The notes: a model not told the origin generated them from the sequence alone. 64,000 nt of DNA from Nocardioides sp. T2.26MG-1 (GCF_950101795.1 NZ_CATNLZ010000035.1:62001-126000), one strand, 5' to 3'; shown: positions 43,709-52,228, counted from the stretch's first letter. Numbers and translations are program-made.

Positions 43709-44457
43709 CGTCCGTCCTCGGTCTCACCCGGGACGAGCTCGGCCAGGTCGGAGACGACGACGTCCGCCCCGGCCTCGGCCAGGGTCGCGTGGCCGGCGCC
43801 GCGGTCGACCCCGATCACCAGTCCGAAGCCGCCGGCGGCGCCTGCGCGCACTCCTGACACGGCGTCCTCCAGCACGACAGCACGATCGGCCGGGGCGCCG
43901 AGTACCTGAGCCGCGTGCAGGAAGGTGTCGGGCTCCGGCTTGCCGGGCAACCCGAGCTCGTGGGCGACGGTGCCGCTCACCACGGTGCGGAACCGGTCGG
44001 CGAGGCCGGCGGCCTCCAGCACGGCGGGGGCGTTGGCGGACGACGAGACCACGGCCAGCGGGATGCCCAGGCGCTCGAGGTGGTCGAGCAGCAGCACCGA
44101 GCCCGGGTAGGCGGTGACCCCGTCGCGCTCGAGCACGATGTTGAACGCGTCGTTCTTGCGGTTGCCGAGGCCGCAGACCGTGTCGGCCGACGCCGGGTCG
44201 GCCGGGGTGCCCTCGGGCAGCACGATGCCGCGCGAGGACAGGAAGTCGCGCACCCCGTCGTACCGGGGCTTGCCGTCGACCTGCGCGAAGTAGTCGACCT
44301 CGGTGTACGGCGAGCTGTCGCCGTCCCCCGTGTAGGAGGACAGGAACGCGTTGAACATGTCCGACCAGGCGCGCATGTGGGCCTCGGCGGTGGGGGTGAC
44401 CACACCGTCAAGGTCGAACAGCACGGCGTCGTACCGCCGCCATCTCACCGAACTCAC
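43705..44457 (-). CDS. Beta-phosphoglucomutase-type HAD hydrolase
   Basis: A 250-residue HAD-superfamily protein with catalytic D15 and D17 in FDLDGVV, a helical cap (about 30-100), SSS in AVVSSSANAP, lysine in LPGKPEPDTFLHAA and acidic VLEDAVSGV. The cap and the GKPEPDTF block match the beta-phosphoglucomutase branch, which interconverts beta-glucose 1-phosphate and glucose 6-phosphate. The four-base overlap with the GH65 gene supports joint action in alpha-disaccharide use. In mycobacteria, fused HAD-GH65 proteins exist; here they are separate. Confidence 0.88.
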   Translation of the reverse strand: MSSVRWRRYDAVLFDLDGVVTPTAEAHMRAWSDMFNAFLSSYTGDGDSSPYTEVDYFAQVDGKPRYDGVRDFLSSRGIVLPEGTPADPASADTVCGLGNRKNDAFNIVLERDGVTAYPGSVLLLDHLERLGIPLAVVSSSANAPAVLEAAGLADRFRTVVSGTVAHELGLPGKPEPDTFLHAAQVLGAPADRAVVLEDAVSGVRAGAAGGFGLVIGVDRGAGHATLAEAGADVVVSDLAELVPGETEDGR

Positions 44458-44540
44458 CCGAAAAGGTTAGGGCCCACCCGTGGCGGGGCGTCGCAGATGC
44501 TCCACAACGTCATCCAGTTGTCACGTGCGTCACCCTCGAC

Positions 44541-44605
44541 GGTGGTCGAGCCCCGTTCTCGGTGGTCGGGCCACCTTCTCGGTGGTCGAGCCTGTCGAGA
44601 CCACC
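44541..44605. repeat. Tandem 20-bp units ending in palindromic repeat C
   Basis: Two 20-bp units starting GGTGGTCGAG and GGTGGTCGGG (44541, 44561) lead into a third at 44581 that ends as a palindrome-like element: GGTGGTCGAG (44581-44590) and CTGTCGAGACCACC (44592-44605). The same terminal element occurs at 46575-46599 inside a coding region. The gap 44458-44632 holds no gene. Confidence 0.85.
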
Positions 44606-44620
44606 CGGCCCCGTCCGGAA

Positions 44621-44626
44621 TACCCT
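44621..44626 (+). promoter_or_regulatory. Leaderless -10 (TACCCT) of ilvD
   Basis: TACCCT is followed by six bases and the ilvD ATG at 44633; no ribosome binding site is present. Confidence 0.5.
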
Positions 44627-44632
44627 GGCCGC

Positions 44633-46327
44633 ATGACCGACCCCACGACCCGCCCCGACATCAAGCCCCGCTCCCGCGACGTCACCGACGGCCTGGAGAA
44701 GGCCGCCGCGCGCGGCATGCTGCGGGCGGTCGGCATGGGGGACGACGACTTCGCGAAGCCCCAGATCGGGGTCGGGTCGAGCTGGAACGAGATCACCCCC
44801 TGCAACCTCTCGCTCGACCGCCTCGCCAAGGCCGTCAAGAACGGCGTGCACGCGGCCGGCGGCTACCCGCTGGAGTTCGGCACCATCTCGGTGTCCGACG
44901 GCATCTCGATGGGCCACGAGGGCATGCACTTCTCGCTGGTCTCGCGCGAGGTGATCGCCGACTCCGTCGAGACCGTGATGATGGCCGAGCGGCTCGACGG
45001 CTCGGTGCTGCTGGCCGGCTGCGACAAGTCGCTGCCCGGCATGATGATGGCGGCCGCGCGGCTCGACCTCGCCAGCGTCTTCCTGTACGCCGGCTCCACG
45101 ATGCCCGGCCAGGTCGACGGCAACGACGTGACGATCATCGACGCCTTCGAGGCCGTCGGCGCCTGCCTGGCCGGCAAGATCACCCGCGACGAGGTCGACC
45201 GCATCGAGCGGGCGATCTGTCCCGGCGAGGGCGCCTGCGGCGGCATGTACACCGCCAACACGATGGCCTCGGTCGCCGAGGCGATCGGCATGTCCCTGCC
45301 CGGATCGGCGGCGCCGCCGGCCGTCGACCGGCGCCGCGACGGGTTCGCCCACCGCTCCGGCGAGGCCGTGGTCAACCTGCTGCGCGAGGGCATCACCGCG
45401 CGCCAGATCATGACCCGCGAGGCGTTCGAGAACGCGATCACCGTGGTGATGGCGCTCGGCGGCTCGACCAACGCCGTGCTCCACCTGCTGGCGATGGCCC
45501 GCGAGGCCGACGTCGACCTGACGATCGACGACTTCAACCGGATCGGCGACAAGGTGCCGCACCTCGGCGACCTCAAGCCGTTCGGCAAGTACGTCATGAA
45601 CGACGTCGACAAGATCGGCGGCATCCCCGTGGTGATGAAGGCGCTCCTCGACGCCGGCCTCATGCACGGCGACTGCCTCACGGTCACCGGCAAGACCCTG
45701 GCCGAGAACCTCGAGGACCTCGCGCCCCCGGCCCTCGACGACGAGGTCATCCGCAGCCTGGACCGGCCGATCCACAAGACCGGCGGGCTCACCATCCTCA
45801 AGGGCTCGCTCGCCCCGGAGGGAGCCGTGGTCAAGACCGCCGGGTTCGACGACTCCGTGTTCACCGGCACCGCCCGGGTCTTCGACGGGGAGCGCGCCGC
45901 GATGGACGCCCTCGAGGCCGGCGAGATCCAGGCCCACGATGTCGTGGTGATCCGCTACGAGGGCCCCAAGGGCGGCCCCGGCATGCGCGAGATGCTCGCG
46001 ATCACCGGCGCCATCAAGGGCGCGGGCCTCGGCAAGGACGTCCTGCTGATCACCGACGGCCGCTTCTCGGGCGGTACGACGGGCCTCTGCGTCGGCCACA
46101 TCGCGCCCGAGGCCGTCGACGGCGGCCCGATCGCGTTCGTCCGCGACGGCGACCAGATCACCCTCGACGTCGCCAACCGGCTGCTCGAGGTCGAGATCGC
46201 CGACGAGCAGGAGTGGGAGACACGCAAGGTCGGCTGGGAGCCCAACCCGCCCAAGTACACCCGCGGCGTGCTCGGCAAATACGCCAAGATCGTCCAGTCG
46301 GCCGCCCACGGCGCCATCACCGGCTGA
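44633..46327 (+). CDS. ilvD: Dihydroxy-acid dehydratase
   Basis: IlvD is the iron-sulfur enzyme for the third common step of valine/isoleucine synthesis, dehydrating dihydroxy-acids to 2-keto acids. The 564-residue protein carries the cluster cysteines in WNEITPCN, LLAGCDKSLPGM and CPGEGACGGMYTANTM, plus GRFSGGTTGLCVGHIAPEA near the C-terminus with the catalytic serine. The start at 44633 yields MTDPTTRPDIKPRSRDVTDGL, as in homologues; a longer frame upstream runs through repeat C. It lies about 10 kb from the ilvBNC operon, a usual separation. Confidence 0.95.
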   Translation: MTDPTTRPDIKPRSRDVTDGLEKAAARGMLRAVGMGDDDFAKPQIGVGSSWNEITPCNLSLDRLAKAVKNGVHAAGGYPLEFGTISVSDGISMGHEGMHFSLVSREVIADSVETVMMAERLDGSVLLAGCDKSLPGMMMAAARLDLASVFLYAGSTMPGQVDGNDVTIIDAFEAVGACLAGKITRDEVDRIERAICPGEGACGGMYTANTMASVAEAIGMSLPGSAAPPAVDRRRDGFAHRSGEAVVNLLREGITARQIMTREAFENAITVVMALGGSTNAVLHLLAMAREADVDLTIDDFNRIGDKVPHLGDLKPFGKYVMNDVDKIGGIPVVMKALLDAGLMHGDCLTVTGKTLAENLEDLAPPALDDEVIRSLDRPIHKTGGLTILKGSLAPEGAVVKTAGFDDSVFTGTARVFDGERAAMDALEAGEIQAHDVVVIRYEGPKGGPGMREMLAITGAIKGAGLGKDVLLITDGRFSGGTTGLCVGHIAPEAVDGGPIAFVRDGDQITLDVANRLLEVEIADEQEWETRKVGWEPNPPKYTRGVLGKYAKIVQSAAHGAITG

Positions 46328-46350
46328 GCGCCGGCCCGATCATCAATCGA

Positions 46351-47391
46351 GTGACGCAGCAGCAGCCGGACCAGCGGGGTCCCGTCCTCTTCCTGGTGCT
46401 GCTGCTGATCGTCGGTCTCCTGGTCGTGGCCTGGGGCGTCGGCCAGGAGGACGCGGACGGCGCAGCGGCGATCGACGTGCGCCGGCCTTCGCTGGTCGAG
46501 CCGTCCCCGTCGGTGGCCGGGCCGTCCCCGTCGGTGGTCGAGCCGTCCCCGTCGGTGGCCGGGCCGTCCCCGTCGGTGGTCGAGCCTGTCGAGACCACCC
46601 CACCGGCCACCCTCCCCGGCGGCGGCACCCAGGTCTTCGGCGGCAACCACGTTCTCGTCGCCTACTACGGCACCGGCCAGACCGCCTCGATGGGCGTGCT
46701 CGGCGAGAGCGACCCCGACACGATGGACGCGCGACTGCGCCGCGCGGCCCGTCCGTTCGCGGCCGAGGCCCGGCCGGTCCGTCACGTCTACGAGCTGATC
46801 GTGACGATCGCCGACGGCCACCCGGGCACCGACGGCGACTACAGCCACGACGTCCCGCGGTCGGTGGTCGAGACCTACATCGAGGCGGCCCACCGCAACG
46901 GCGCGCTGCTGCTGCTCGACCTCCAGCCCGGGCGCACCGGCTTCCTCGACGTCGCGAAGCGCTGGGCCTGGGCGCTGCGCGACCCGTGGGTCGGCCTGGC
47001 GCTCGACCCGGAGTGGCGGATAGGCCGGCGCCAGGTGCCCGCCCGCACCATCGGGCAGGTGAGCGCCGCGGAGGTCAACCGGACCACCGCGTGGCTGGCC
47101 CGCCTGAACCGCGACGCGGGCCTGCCCGAGAAGCTGTTCGTGCTGCACCAGTTCCGCACCGACATGGTGCTGGGGATCGGCCAGGTGCGCGCCCGCGCCG
47201 GGCTGGCGATGGTCCAGCACGTCGACGGCTTCGGTACTCGGGGGCAGAAGCGGTCGACGTACGCCGCCGTCGCGCGTCCCGGGCAGTTCACGATGGGCTT
47301 CAAGCTGTTCTACGACGAGGACGTCCGCCGGATGGGCCCGCGCGACGTGTTCGGTCTGCGGCCGAAGGTCCGGCTCGTCAGCTTCCAGTGA
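46351..47391 (+). CDS. Conserved membrane-anchored surface protein of unknown function
   Basis: A 346-residue protein with an uncleaved N-terminal signal anchor (VLFLVLLLIVGLLVVAWGVG), a Ser/Pro/Val/Glu repeat linker at residues 47-83, and a domain of about 260 residues with strongly patterned motifs: VLVAYYGTGQTASMGVLGE, VYELIVTIADGHPG, LLLLDLQPGRTGFLD, VGLALDPEWR, LFVLHQFRTDMV, QHVDGFGT and FKLFYDEDVRRM. The order of beta-strands ending in acidic or aromatic residues suggests a TIM-barrel hydrolase-like fold; I recall unnamed actinobacterial relatives but no function. The linker is encoded by tandem copies of an intergenic repeat. GTG 46351 is the best start; no clear ribosome binding site. 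Confidence 0.75.
   Translation: MTQQQPDQRGPVLFLVLLLIVGLLVVAWGVGQEDADGAAAIDVRRPSLVEPSPSVAGPSPSVVEPSPSVAGPSPSVVEPVETTPPATLPGGGTQVFGGNHVLVAYYGTGQTASMGVLGESDPDTMDARLRRAARPFAAEARPVRHVYELIVTIADGHPGTDGDYSHDVPRSVVETYIEAAHRNGALLLLDLQPGRTGFLDVAKRWAWALRDPWVGLALDPEWRIGRRQVPARTIGQVSAAEVNRTTAWLARLNRDAGLPEKLFVLHQFRTDMVLGIGQVRARAGLAMVQHVDGFGTRGQKRSTYAAVARPGQFTMGFKLFYDEDVRRMGPRDVFGLRPKVRLVSFQ
46489..46599 (+). repeat. Four 21-bp tandem units plus palindromic repeat C inside a coding region
   Basis: Units start at 46489, 46510, 46531 and 46552, alternating TGGTCGAG and TGGCCGGG cores, each followed by CCGTCCCCG. The block ends in the same element as at 44581-44605 (here 46575-46599). Read in frame, each unit encodes SxVEPSP or SVAGPSP. 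Confidence 0.9.
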
Positions 47392-47449
47392 TGCGACCGC
47401 GACCGGCGCGACGTTGCGTTACGCCGGGTCGGCCCGGGGTGGCCGGGGG

Positions 47450-48337
47450 TCAGCTCCCCGAGATCGTGAACGACGCCCGGTGCGTCTGGCCGGGCTCGAG
47501 CACCACCAGGTCGACGCCGGAGCGGAACGCGTCCGGCGGGCAGGTGGTCGGCTCCACGGCGATCGAGCGCCGGGGCGGGTCGTGGGTGTCGGAGGTGAAG
47601 ACGTGCAGCCAGTCGTACCCCTCGTGCAGCGTGAGCGTCGTCGTCGCGCCGCCGGGTGCGGCGATCGTGGCGACGGTGCCGGCGAGCCCGCCGAACGGGT
47701 GGTCGATGACGGCGCCGTCGATCGCGCGTCCCTCCCGGAAGTCCCACGTCGTGCCGTCGACCGGCTCGGCCGGACCGGCGAGGCCGCGCTCGTCCATCGG
47801 GCACCAGGTGGAGGCGGGGAGCGTCAGTGTGAGGTCCTCGATCGGCTCGTCGCCGAACGTGAAGTACGGGTGGTGCCCGGTGCCGTACGGCGCCGCCACG
47901 CCGCCGGCGTTGGTCGCGGTGAGCGTGATCCGCAGGCCGTCGTCACCCAGTGCGTAGTCGGCCGCGAGGTCGAGGACGAACGGGTAGCCGGTGGTCGGCA
48001 CCAGCGGGAGCGTCAGCGACGCCCGGGTCGCGTCGTGGTGGACGACGGTCCACTCCGCCCAGCCGGACATCCCATGCAGGGCGTTGTGCTTCTCGGGCTC
48101 GTTGAGCGGGAGCTGGTGGCGCTGCCCGCCGAACTCGTACGCGCCGTCGCCGACGCGGTTGGGCCACGGCATCAGCACCCAGCCGCGGTAGTCGCGGCAG
48201 ACCTCGCCCACGGGCCAGCCGGCGAGCATCGGGCGGCCGTCGTACGACAACGACCGGAGACCGGCCCCGACCGTGACGACCTCCGCCCGGTAGGAGCCGT
48301 GGGAGAGGACGAGGTTCTGGCCGGCCGGATCGCGCAC
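47450..48337 (-). CDS. Aldose 1-epimerase family protein (galactose mutarotase-like)
   Basis: A 295-residue protein of the galactose-mutarotase fold, which interconverts the alpha and beta anomers of sugars. It shows LMPWPNRVGDGAYEFGGQRHQLPLN (substrate-binding Asn-Arg), HNALHGMSGWAEW with a conserved His, YGTGHHPYFTF with the catalytic His pair, and SIAVEPTTCPPDAFRSG with the catalytic Glu. Subfamily resembles the actinobacterial mutarotase group rather than GalM proper, so the exact sugar is unknown. It is divergent from the xylulokinase gene, 60 bases away, suggesting a shared role in sugar use. Confidence 0.9.
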   Translation of the reverse strand: MRDPAGQNLVLSHGSYRAEVVTVGAGLRSLSYDGRPMLAGWPVGEVCRDYRGWVLMPWPNRVGDGAYEFGGQRHQLPLNEPEKHNALHGMSGWAEWTVVHHDATRASLTLPLVPTTGYPFVLDLAADYALGDDGLRITLTATNAGGVAAPYGTGHHPYFTFGDEPIEDLTLTLPASTWCPMDERGLAGPAEPVDGTTWDFREGRAIDGAVIDHPFGGLAGTVATIAAPGGATTTLTLHEGYDWLHVFTSDTHDPPRRSIAVEPTTCPPDAFRSGVDLVVLEPGQTHRASFTISGS

Positions 48338-48385
48338 GCGCTCACCCTAGATCCCCCTGTGGCCACGCTCCCACCCGGACGGGAC

Positions 48386-48391
48386 TAACCT
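48386..48391 (+). promoter_or_regulatory. Leaderless -10 (TAACCT) of the xylulokinase gene
   Basis: TAACCT is followed by six bases and the GTG start at 48398; there is no ribosome binding site. Confidence 0.5.
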
Positions 48392-48397
48392 CTGCTC

Positions 48398-49810
48398 GTG
48401 CCACTCGTAGCGGGGGTCGACACCTCCACCCAGTCCTGCAAGGTCGTCGTCTGCGATGCGGAGAGCGGTGAGCTCGTCCGCAGCGGGACGGCCGCCCATC
48501 CCGACGGGACCGAGGTCCACCCCGACGCCTGGTGGGAGGCCTTCCAGCAGGCGAGTGCCGCCGCGGGCGGGCTCGACGACGTCGAGGCGATCGCGGTCGG
48601 CGGCCAGCAGCACGGCATGGTCTGCCTCGACGAGGCCGGCGAGGTCGTGCGCCCGGCCCTGCTGTGGAACGACACCCGCTCCGCGCAGTCCGCGCTGGAC
48701 CTGATCGACGAGCTGGGCGGCCCGGCCGCGTGGGTCGAGGCGACCGGTCTCGTGCTGGTGGCGTCGTTCACCGTCACCAAGCTGCGCTGGCTCGCCCGGC
48801 ACGAGCCCGAGAACGCCGCGCGCACGGCGGCGGTCTGCCTGCCCCACGACTGGCTGACCTGGAAGCTGTCGGGCGCGGCCTCCCTCGACACCCTCGTCAC
48901 CGACCGGGGCGACGCCAGCGGCACCGGCTACTGGTCGCCGACCACCGGCCAAGGGAATCTGGGGGAGTACCGCCGCGACCTGCTCGAGCTCGGCCTCGGC
49001 CACGACGCGATCCTGCCGCGCGTGCTCGGCCCGTCCGAGATCGCGGGCCGGACCCCCGCCGGCCAGCTGCTCGGCCCCGGCACCGGCGACAACGCCGCGA
49101 GCGCCCTCGGACTCGGCGCCGTCCCCGGCGACGTGATCGTCTCGATCGGCACCTCCGGCGTGGCGTGCGCGGTCGCGGAGCAGCCGGTCGGCGACGTGTC
49201 CGGCGCCGTCGCCGGGTTCGCCGACGCCACCGGTCGGTTCCTGCCGCTGGTGGCCACCATGAACGCCGCCCGGGTGCTCGCCGCCGCCGAGCGGATCCTC
49301 GGCGTCGACCACGACGAGTTCTCCGACCTCGCGCTCGCGGCGCCCGCCGGCGCCGGCGGCATGGTGCTGGTGCCCTACCTCGAGGGTGAGCGCACCCCCA
49401 ACCGCCCCGACGCCACCGGCGCGCTCCACGGCATGCGGCTGGAGACCACCAACCCGGCGTACCTCGCCCGCGCCTCCGTCGAGGGCATGCTCTGCGGCCT
49501 GGCCGACGCCGTCGACGCCGTCCGCGCGCTCGGCACCCCGGTCGAGCGGATCATCCTGGTCGGCGGCGCTGCCCGCTCGCGCGCGGTCCGCGAGATCGCC
49601 TCGGCCGTGCTCGGCCTGCCGGTGAGCGTCCCGCAGCCGGGGGAGTACGTCGCCCGCGGCGCCGCCCGCCAGGCCGCCTGGGTGCTCTCCGGTGCCGCCG
49701 AGCCGCCGCAGTGGCCGCTGGCCGACGTGGTCGAGACCGAGGTCGAGCCGACCCCCGCGGTGCGGCAGCGGTACGCCGAGGTGCGCGACCTGACGGCCAG
49801 CCGCCCGTGA
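48398..49810 (+). CDS. xylB: Xylulokinase (FGGY family)
   Basis: FGGY kinases phosphorylate sugars; this 470-residue protein fits xylulokinase. It shows VAGVDTSTQSCKVVVCD (phosphate loop 1), VGGQQHGMVCLDE, LLWNDTRS (the N-D pair typical of XylB), LPHDWLTWKLSG, the base D in GTGDNAASALGLG, GTSGVACAV, and ILVGGAARSRAVREI (adenosine motif). The D-xylulose assignment rests on GGQQHGMV and WNDTR, which XylB proteins share, but a related pentulose is possible. It overlaps the kynureninase gene by four bases. Confidence 0.88.
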   Translation: MPLVAGVDTSTQSCKVVVCDAESGELVRSGTAAHPDGTEVHPDAWWEAFQQASAAAGGLDDVEAIAVGGQQHGMVCLDEAGEVVRPALLWNDTRSAQSALDLIDELGGPAAWVEATGLVLVASFTVTKLRWLARHEPENAARTAAVCLPHDWLTWKLSGAASLDTLVTDRGDASGTGYWSPTTGQGNLGEYRRDLLELGLGHDAILPRVLGPSEIAGRTPAGQLLGPGTGDNAASALGLGAVPGDVIVSIGTSGVACAVAEQPVGDVSGAVAGFADATGRFLPLVATMNAARVLAAAERILGVDHDEFSDLALAAPAGAGGMVLVPYLEGERTPNRPDATGALHGMRLETTNPAYLARASVEGMLCGLADAVDAVRALGTPVERIILVGGAARSRAVREIASAVLGLPVSVPQPGEYVARGAARQAAWVLSGAAEPPQWPLADVVETEVEPTPAVRQRYAEVRDLTASRP

Positions 49811-51027
49811 CGGATCCGGCCGGCCACCACGCCCTCGACGCCGACGACCCGCTGGCGCCGTACCGTGACCGCTTCGTCGGCGCCGACCAGCCGCTCGTCT
49901 ACTTCGACGGCAACTCGCTCGGGCGGCCGCTCGCGGTCACCGGCCCGCGGCTCGCGCGCTTCGTCGAGGCGGAGTGGGGCGGGCGGCTGATCCGCGGCTG
50001 GGACGAGGGCTGGCTCGAGCTGCCGCAGGTGATCGGCGACGACCTCGGGCGGGTGGTGCTCGGTGCCGCGCCCGGCCAGACGGTCGTCGGCGACTCGACG
50101 ACCGTGCTGCTCTACAAGCTGATGCGGGCCGCGGTCGCCGCCCGGCCCGGGCGCACCGAGATCGTGATCGACCGCGACAACTTCCCGACCGACCGGTACG
50201 TCGCCGCCGGGATCGCCGACGAGTGCGGGCTGACCCTGCGCTGGATCGACGTCGACCTCGACGCCGGCGTCACCGCCGCGCAGCTCGAGGCGGCGGTCGG
50301 CCCGGACACCGCGCTCGTGGTGCTCTCGCACGTCGCCTACCGCTCGGCCTGGCTCGCCGACCTGCCCGCGCTGACCGCCATCGCCCACGACGCGGGGGCG
50401 CTGGTGCTGTGGGACCTCTGCCACTCCGCAGGCTCCGTGCCGGTGGCGCTCGACGCGGCCGGCGTCGACCTCGCGGTCGGCTGCACCTACAAGTACCTCA
50501 ACGGCGGGCCCGGTGCCCCGGCGTTCGCCTACGTGGCGTCGCGGCATCTGGGGGAGCTGACCCAGCCGATCCAGGGGTGGATGGGGGCCGTAGACACGTT
50601 CCTGATGGGGCCGACCTACGCCCCGGCGCCGGGCATCCGGCGCTTCCTGTCCGGCACCCCGCCGATCGTCGGGATGCTGGCGATGCAGGACATGCTCGCG
50701 CTCGTCGAGGAGGCTGGCATCGACGCGGTGCGCACCAAGTCGGTGGCGCTCACGTCGTACGCCGTCGACGTCGCCGACGAGCTGCTCGCCCCGATCGGCG
50801 TCACGCTCGCCTCGCCGCGCGACCCCGCGCTGCGCGGCGGCCACGTGACGCTCAACCACCCGCTGATGCGCGAGGTGACCGCGGCCTTGTGGCAGCGCGA
50901 CGTGATCCCCGACTACCGCGACCCGCACGGGCTGCGGATCGGCCTCTCGCCGCTGTCGACGTCGTTCGCGGAGGTGCGCCGCGGTCTCGAACTCGTTCGC
51001 GAGACCCTCGAGCAGATGACAGCCTGA
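49807..51027 (+). CDS. kynU: Kynureninase
   Basis: Kynureninase is a PLP enzyme that splits kynurenine to anthranilate and alanine in tryptophan breakdown. The 406-residue protein has YFDGNSLGRPL near the N-terminus, VVGDSTTVLLYKLMRAA, DNFPTDRYVA, LVLWDLCHSAGSVPV, the PLP lysine K229 in CTYKYLNGGPGAPAF, and QPIQGWMGAVDTF, all standard. The N-terminal part is short but complete. GTG 49807 overlaps the xylulokinase stop (GTGA). No other kynurenine-pathway gene is in the window, so its companions (kynA/kynB) lie elsewhere or are absent. Confidence 0.92.
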   Translation: MTDPAGHHALDADDPLAPYRDRFVGADQPLVYFDGNSLGRPLAVTGPRLARFVEAEWGGRLIRGWDEGWLELPQVIGDDLGRVVLGAAPGQTVVGDSTTVLLYKLMRAAVAARPGRTEIVIDRDNFPTDRYVAAGIADECGLTLRWIDVDLDAGVTAAQLEAAVGPDTALVVLSHVAYRSAWLADLPALTAIAHDAGALVLWDLCHSAGSVPVALDAAGVDLAVGCTYKYLNGGPGAPAFAYVASRHLGELTQPIQGWMGAVDTFLMGPTYAPAPGIRRFLSGTPPIVGMLAMQDMLALVEEAGIDAVRTKSVALTSYAVDVADELLAPIGVTLASPRDPALRGGHVTLNHPLMREVTAALWQRDVIPDYRDPHGLRIGLSPLSTSFAEVRRGLELVRETLEQMTA

Positions 51028-51032
51028 GGGGC

Positions 51033-52046
51033 ATGCGCTTCCCTCGGCCCCTCCGTCCCGGCGACACCATCGGCGTCACGGCGCCCTCGAGCGGGATCCG
51101 GCCGTCCTACCGTCCGCGGCTCGGCGCCGCCGTGCGCGCGCTGGAGGAGCGCGGGTACTCGGTGGTGCTCGGCGAGTGCCTCGGCACCGACGGCGTCGTG
51201 TCGGCGCCGAAGGGGCAGCGCGCCGCCGAGCTGACCGCGATGCTCGCCGACCCCGCGATCCGGGCGGTCGTGCCGCCCTGGGGCGGGGAGCTCGCGATCG
51301 ACCTGCTCGACCGGATCGGCTGGTCCGAGCTCTCCGACGCCGAGCCCACCTGGTTGGTGGGCTTCAGCGACCTGACCACACTGATGGTGCCGGTGACGCT
51401 CGAGCTCGGCTGGGCGACCCTGCACGGCAGCAACCTGATGGACACCCCCTACGCCCCGCCCGAGGGCCTCCTGCACTGGACCGACGTCGCGTCCGCCACG
51501 GCGCCATTCACGCAGACCAGCCCGGGGCGCTACCGCGCGAGTGGCTGGGACGACTACGAGGCCGAGCCTGGCGTCTGCCGCTGGACGTTGGAGAGCGCCG
51601 GCACGTGGCGGGTGCTGGACGGGTCGGCGGTGGACGTGACGGGTCGGCTGATCGGCGGCTGCATCGAGACCGTGGGTCCGGTCGCGGCCACGCCCTGGGG
51701 TGACGTGCGGGCGTTCGGCCGGGAGCATGCGGCCGAGGGACTGGTCGTCTATCTCGAGGCCTGCGAGGACAACGCCTACACGATCGCGCGCACCTTGCAC
51801 GCGCTGCGGCACGCCGGCTGGTTCGAGCACGCGAACGCCGTGCTGATCGGGCGGACGCACGCGCCCGACATGCCCGACCTGACCCAGACCGGCGCGGTTG
51901 CCGACGCACTCGGCGACCTTGGCATCCCGATCGTCCTCGACGTCGAGTGCGGGCACGTCGCGCCGTACCTGCCGCTGGTCAACGGCGCGCTCGCGCGGGT
52001 CGTGGCCGACGACGACACTCGGCAGATCACGCAGACGCTGGCGTAG
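51033..52046 (+). CDS. S66 family LD-carboxypeptidase-like protein (MccF type)
   Basis: S66 peptidases include muropeptide LD-carboxypeptidases (LdcA) and microcin-C immunity protein MccF. The 337-residue protein keeps the catalytic Ser-Glu-His set: S112 in LVGFSDLTTL, E242 in YLEACEDN and H308 in ECGHVAP. It starts MRFPRPLRPGDTIGVTAPSSGI, the typical opening. Length and the DNAYTIARTLHALRHAGW block resemble MccF-like members more than E. coli LdcA; the substrate is not certain. It follows kynU by five bases, so it is probably in the same transcript. Confidence 0.88.
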   Translation: MRFPRPLRPGDTIGVTAPSSGIRPSYRPRLGAAVRALEERGYSVVLGECLGTDGVVSAPKGQRAAELTAMLADPAIRAVVPPWGGELAIDLLDRIGWSELSDAEPTWLVGFSDLTTLMVPVTLELGWATLHGSNLMDTPYAPPEGLLHWTDVASATAPFTQTSPGRYRASGWDDYEAEPGVCRWTLESAGTWRVLDGSAVDVTGRLIGGCIETVGPVAATPWGDVRAFGREHAAEGLVVYLEACEDNAYTIARTLHALRHAGWFEHANAVLIGRTHAPDMPDLTQTGAVADALGDLGIPIVLDVECGHVAPYLPLVNGALARVVADDDTRQITQTLA

Positions 52047-52090
52047 GCCGGTCGCGCCCAGTGCCGACGCTCACCAGCCGTGACAAACGC

Positions 52091-52123
52091 GAGGCACCGC
52101 CCCGGGAAGGGGGACGGTGCCTC
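52091..52123. terminator. Hairpin terminator between convergent genes
   Basis: GAGGCACCG (52091-52099) pairs with CGGTGCCTC (52115-52123), with a CCCC/GGGG extension. It lies 44 bases after the LD-carboxypeptidase stop and also follows the leftward genes. Confidence 0.6.
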
Positions 52124-52228
52124 TGGAGACATCGGCTGTGGCTCAGACGCCGCGGCCTCCGCGGACGCGGCCGAGGATGAACAGCACGAGCGCGATGATG
52201 GCCAGGGTGCCGCCCCAGGTGGGAGGCG

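Noticed and set aside
46489..46599. Repeat block as a possible CRISPR array
   Set aside because: Units are contiguous 21-mers without unique spacers, in frame with a gene, and no cas genes are present.
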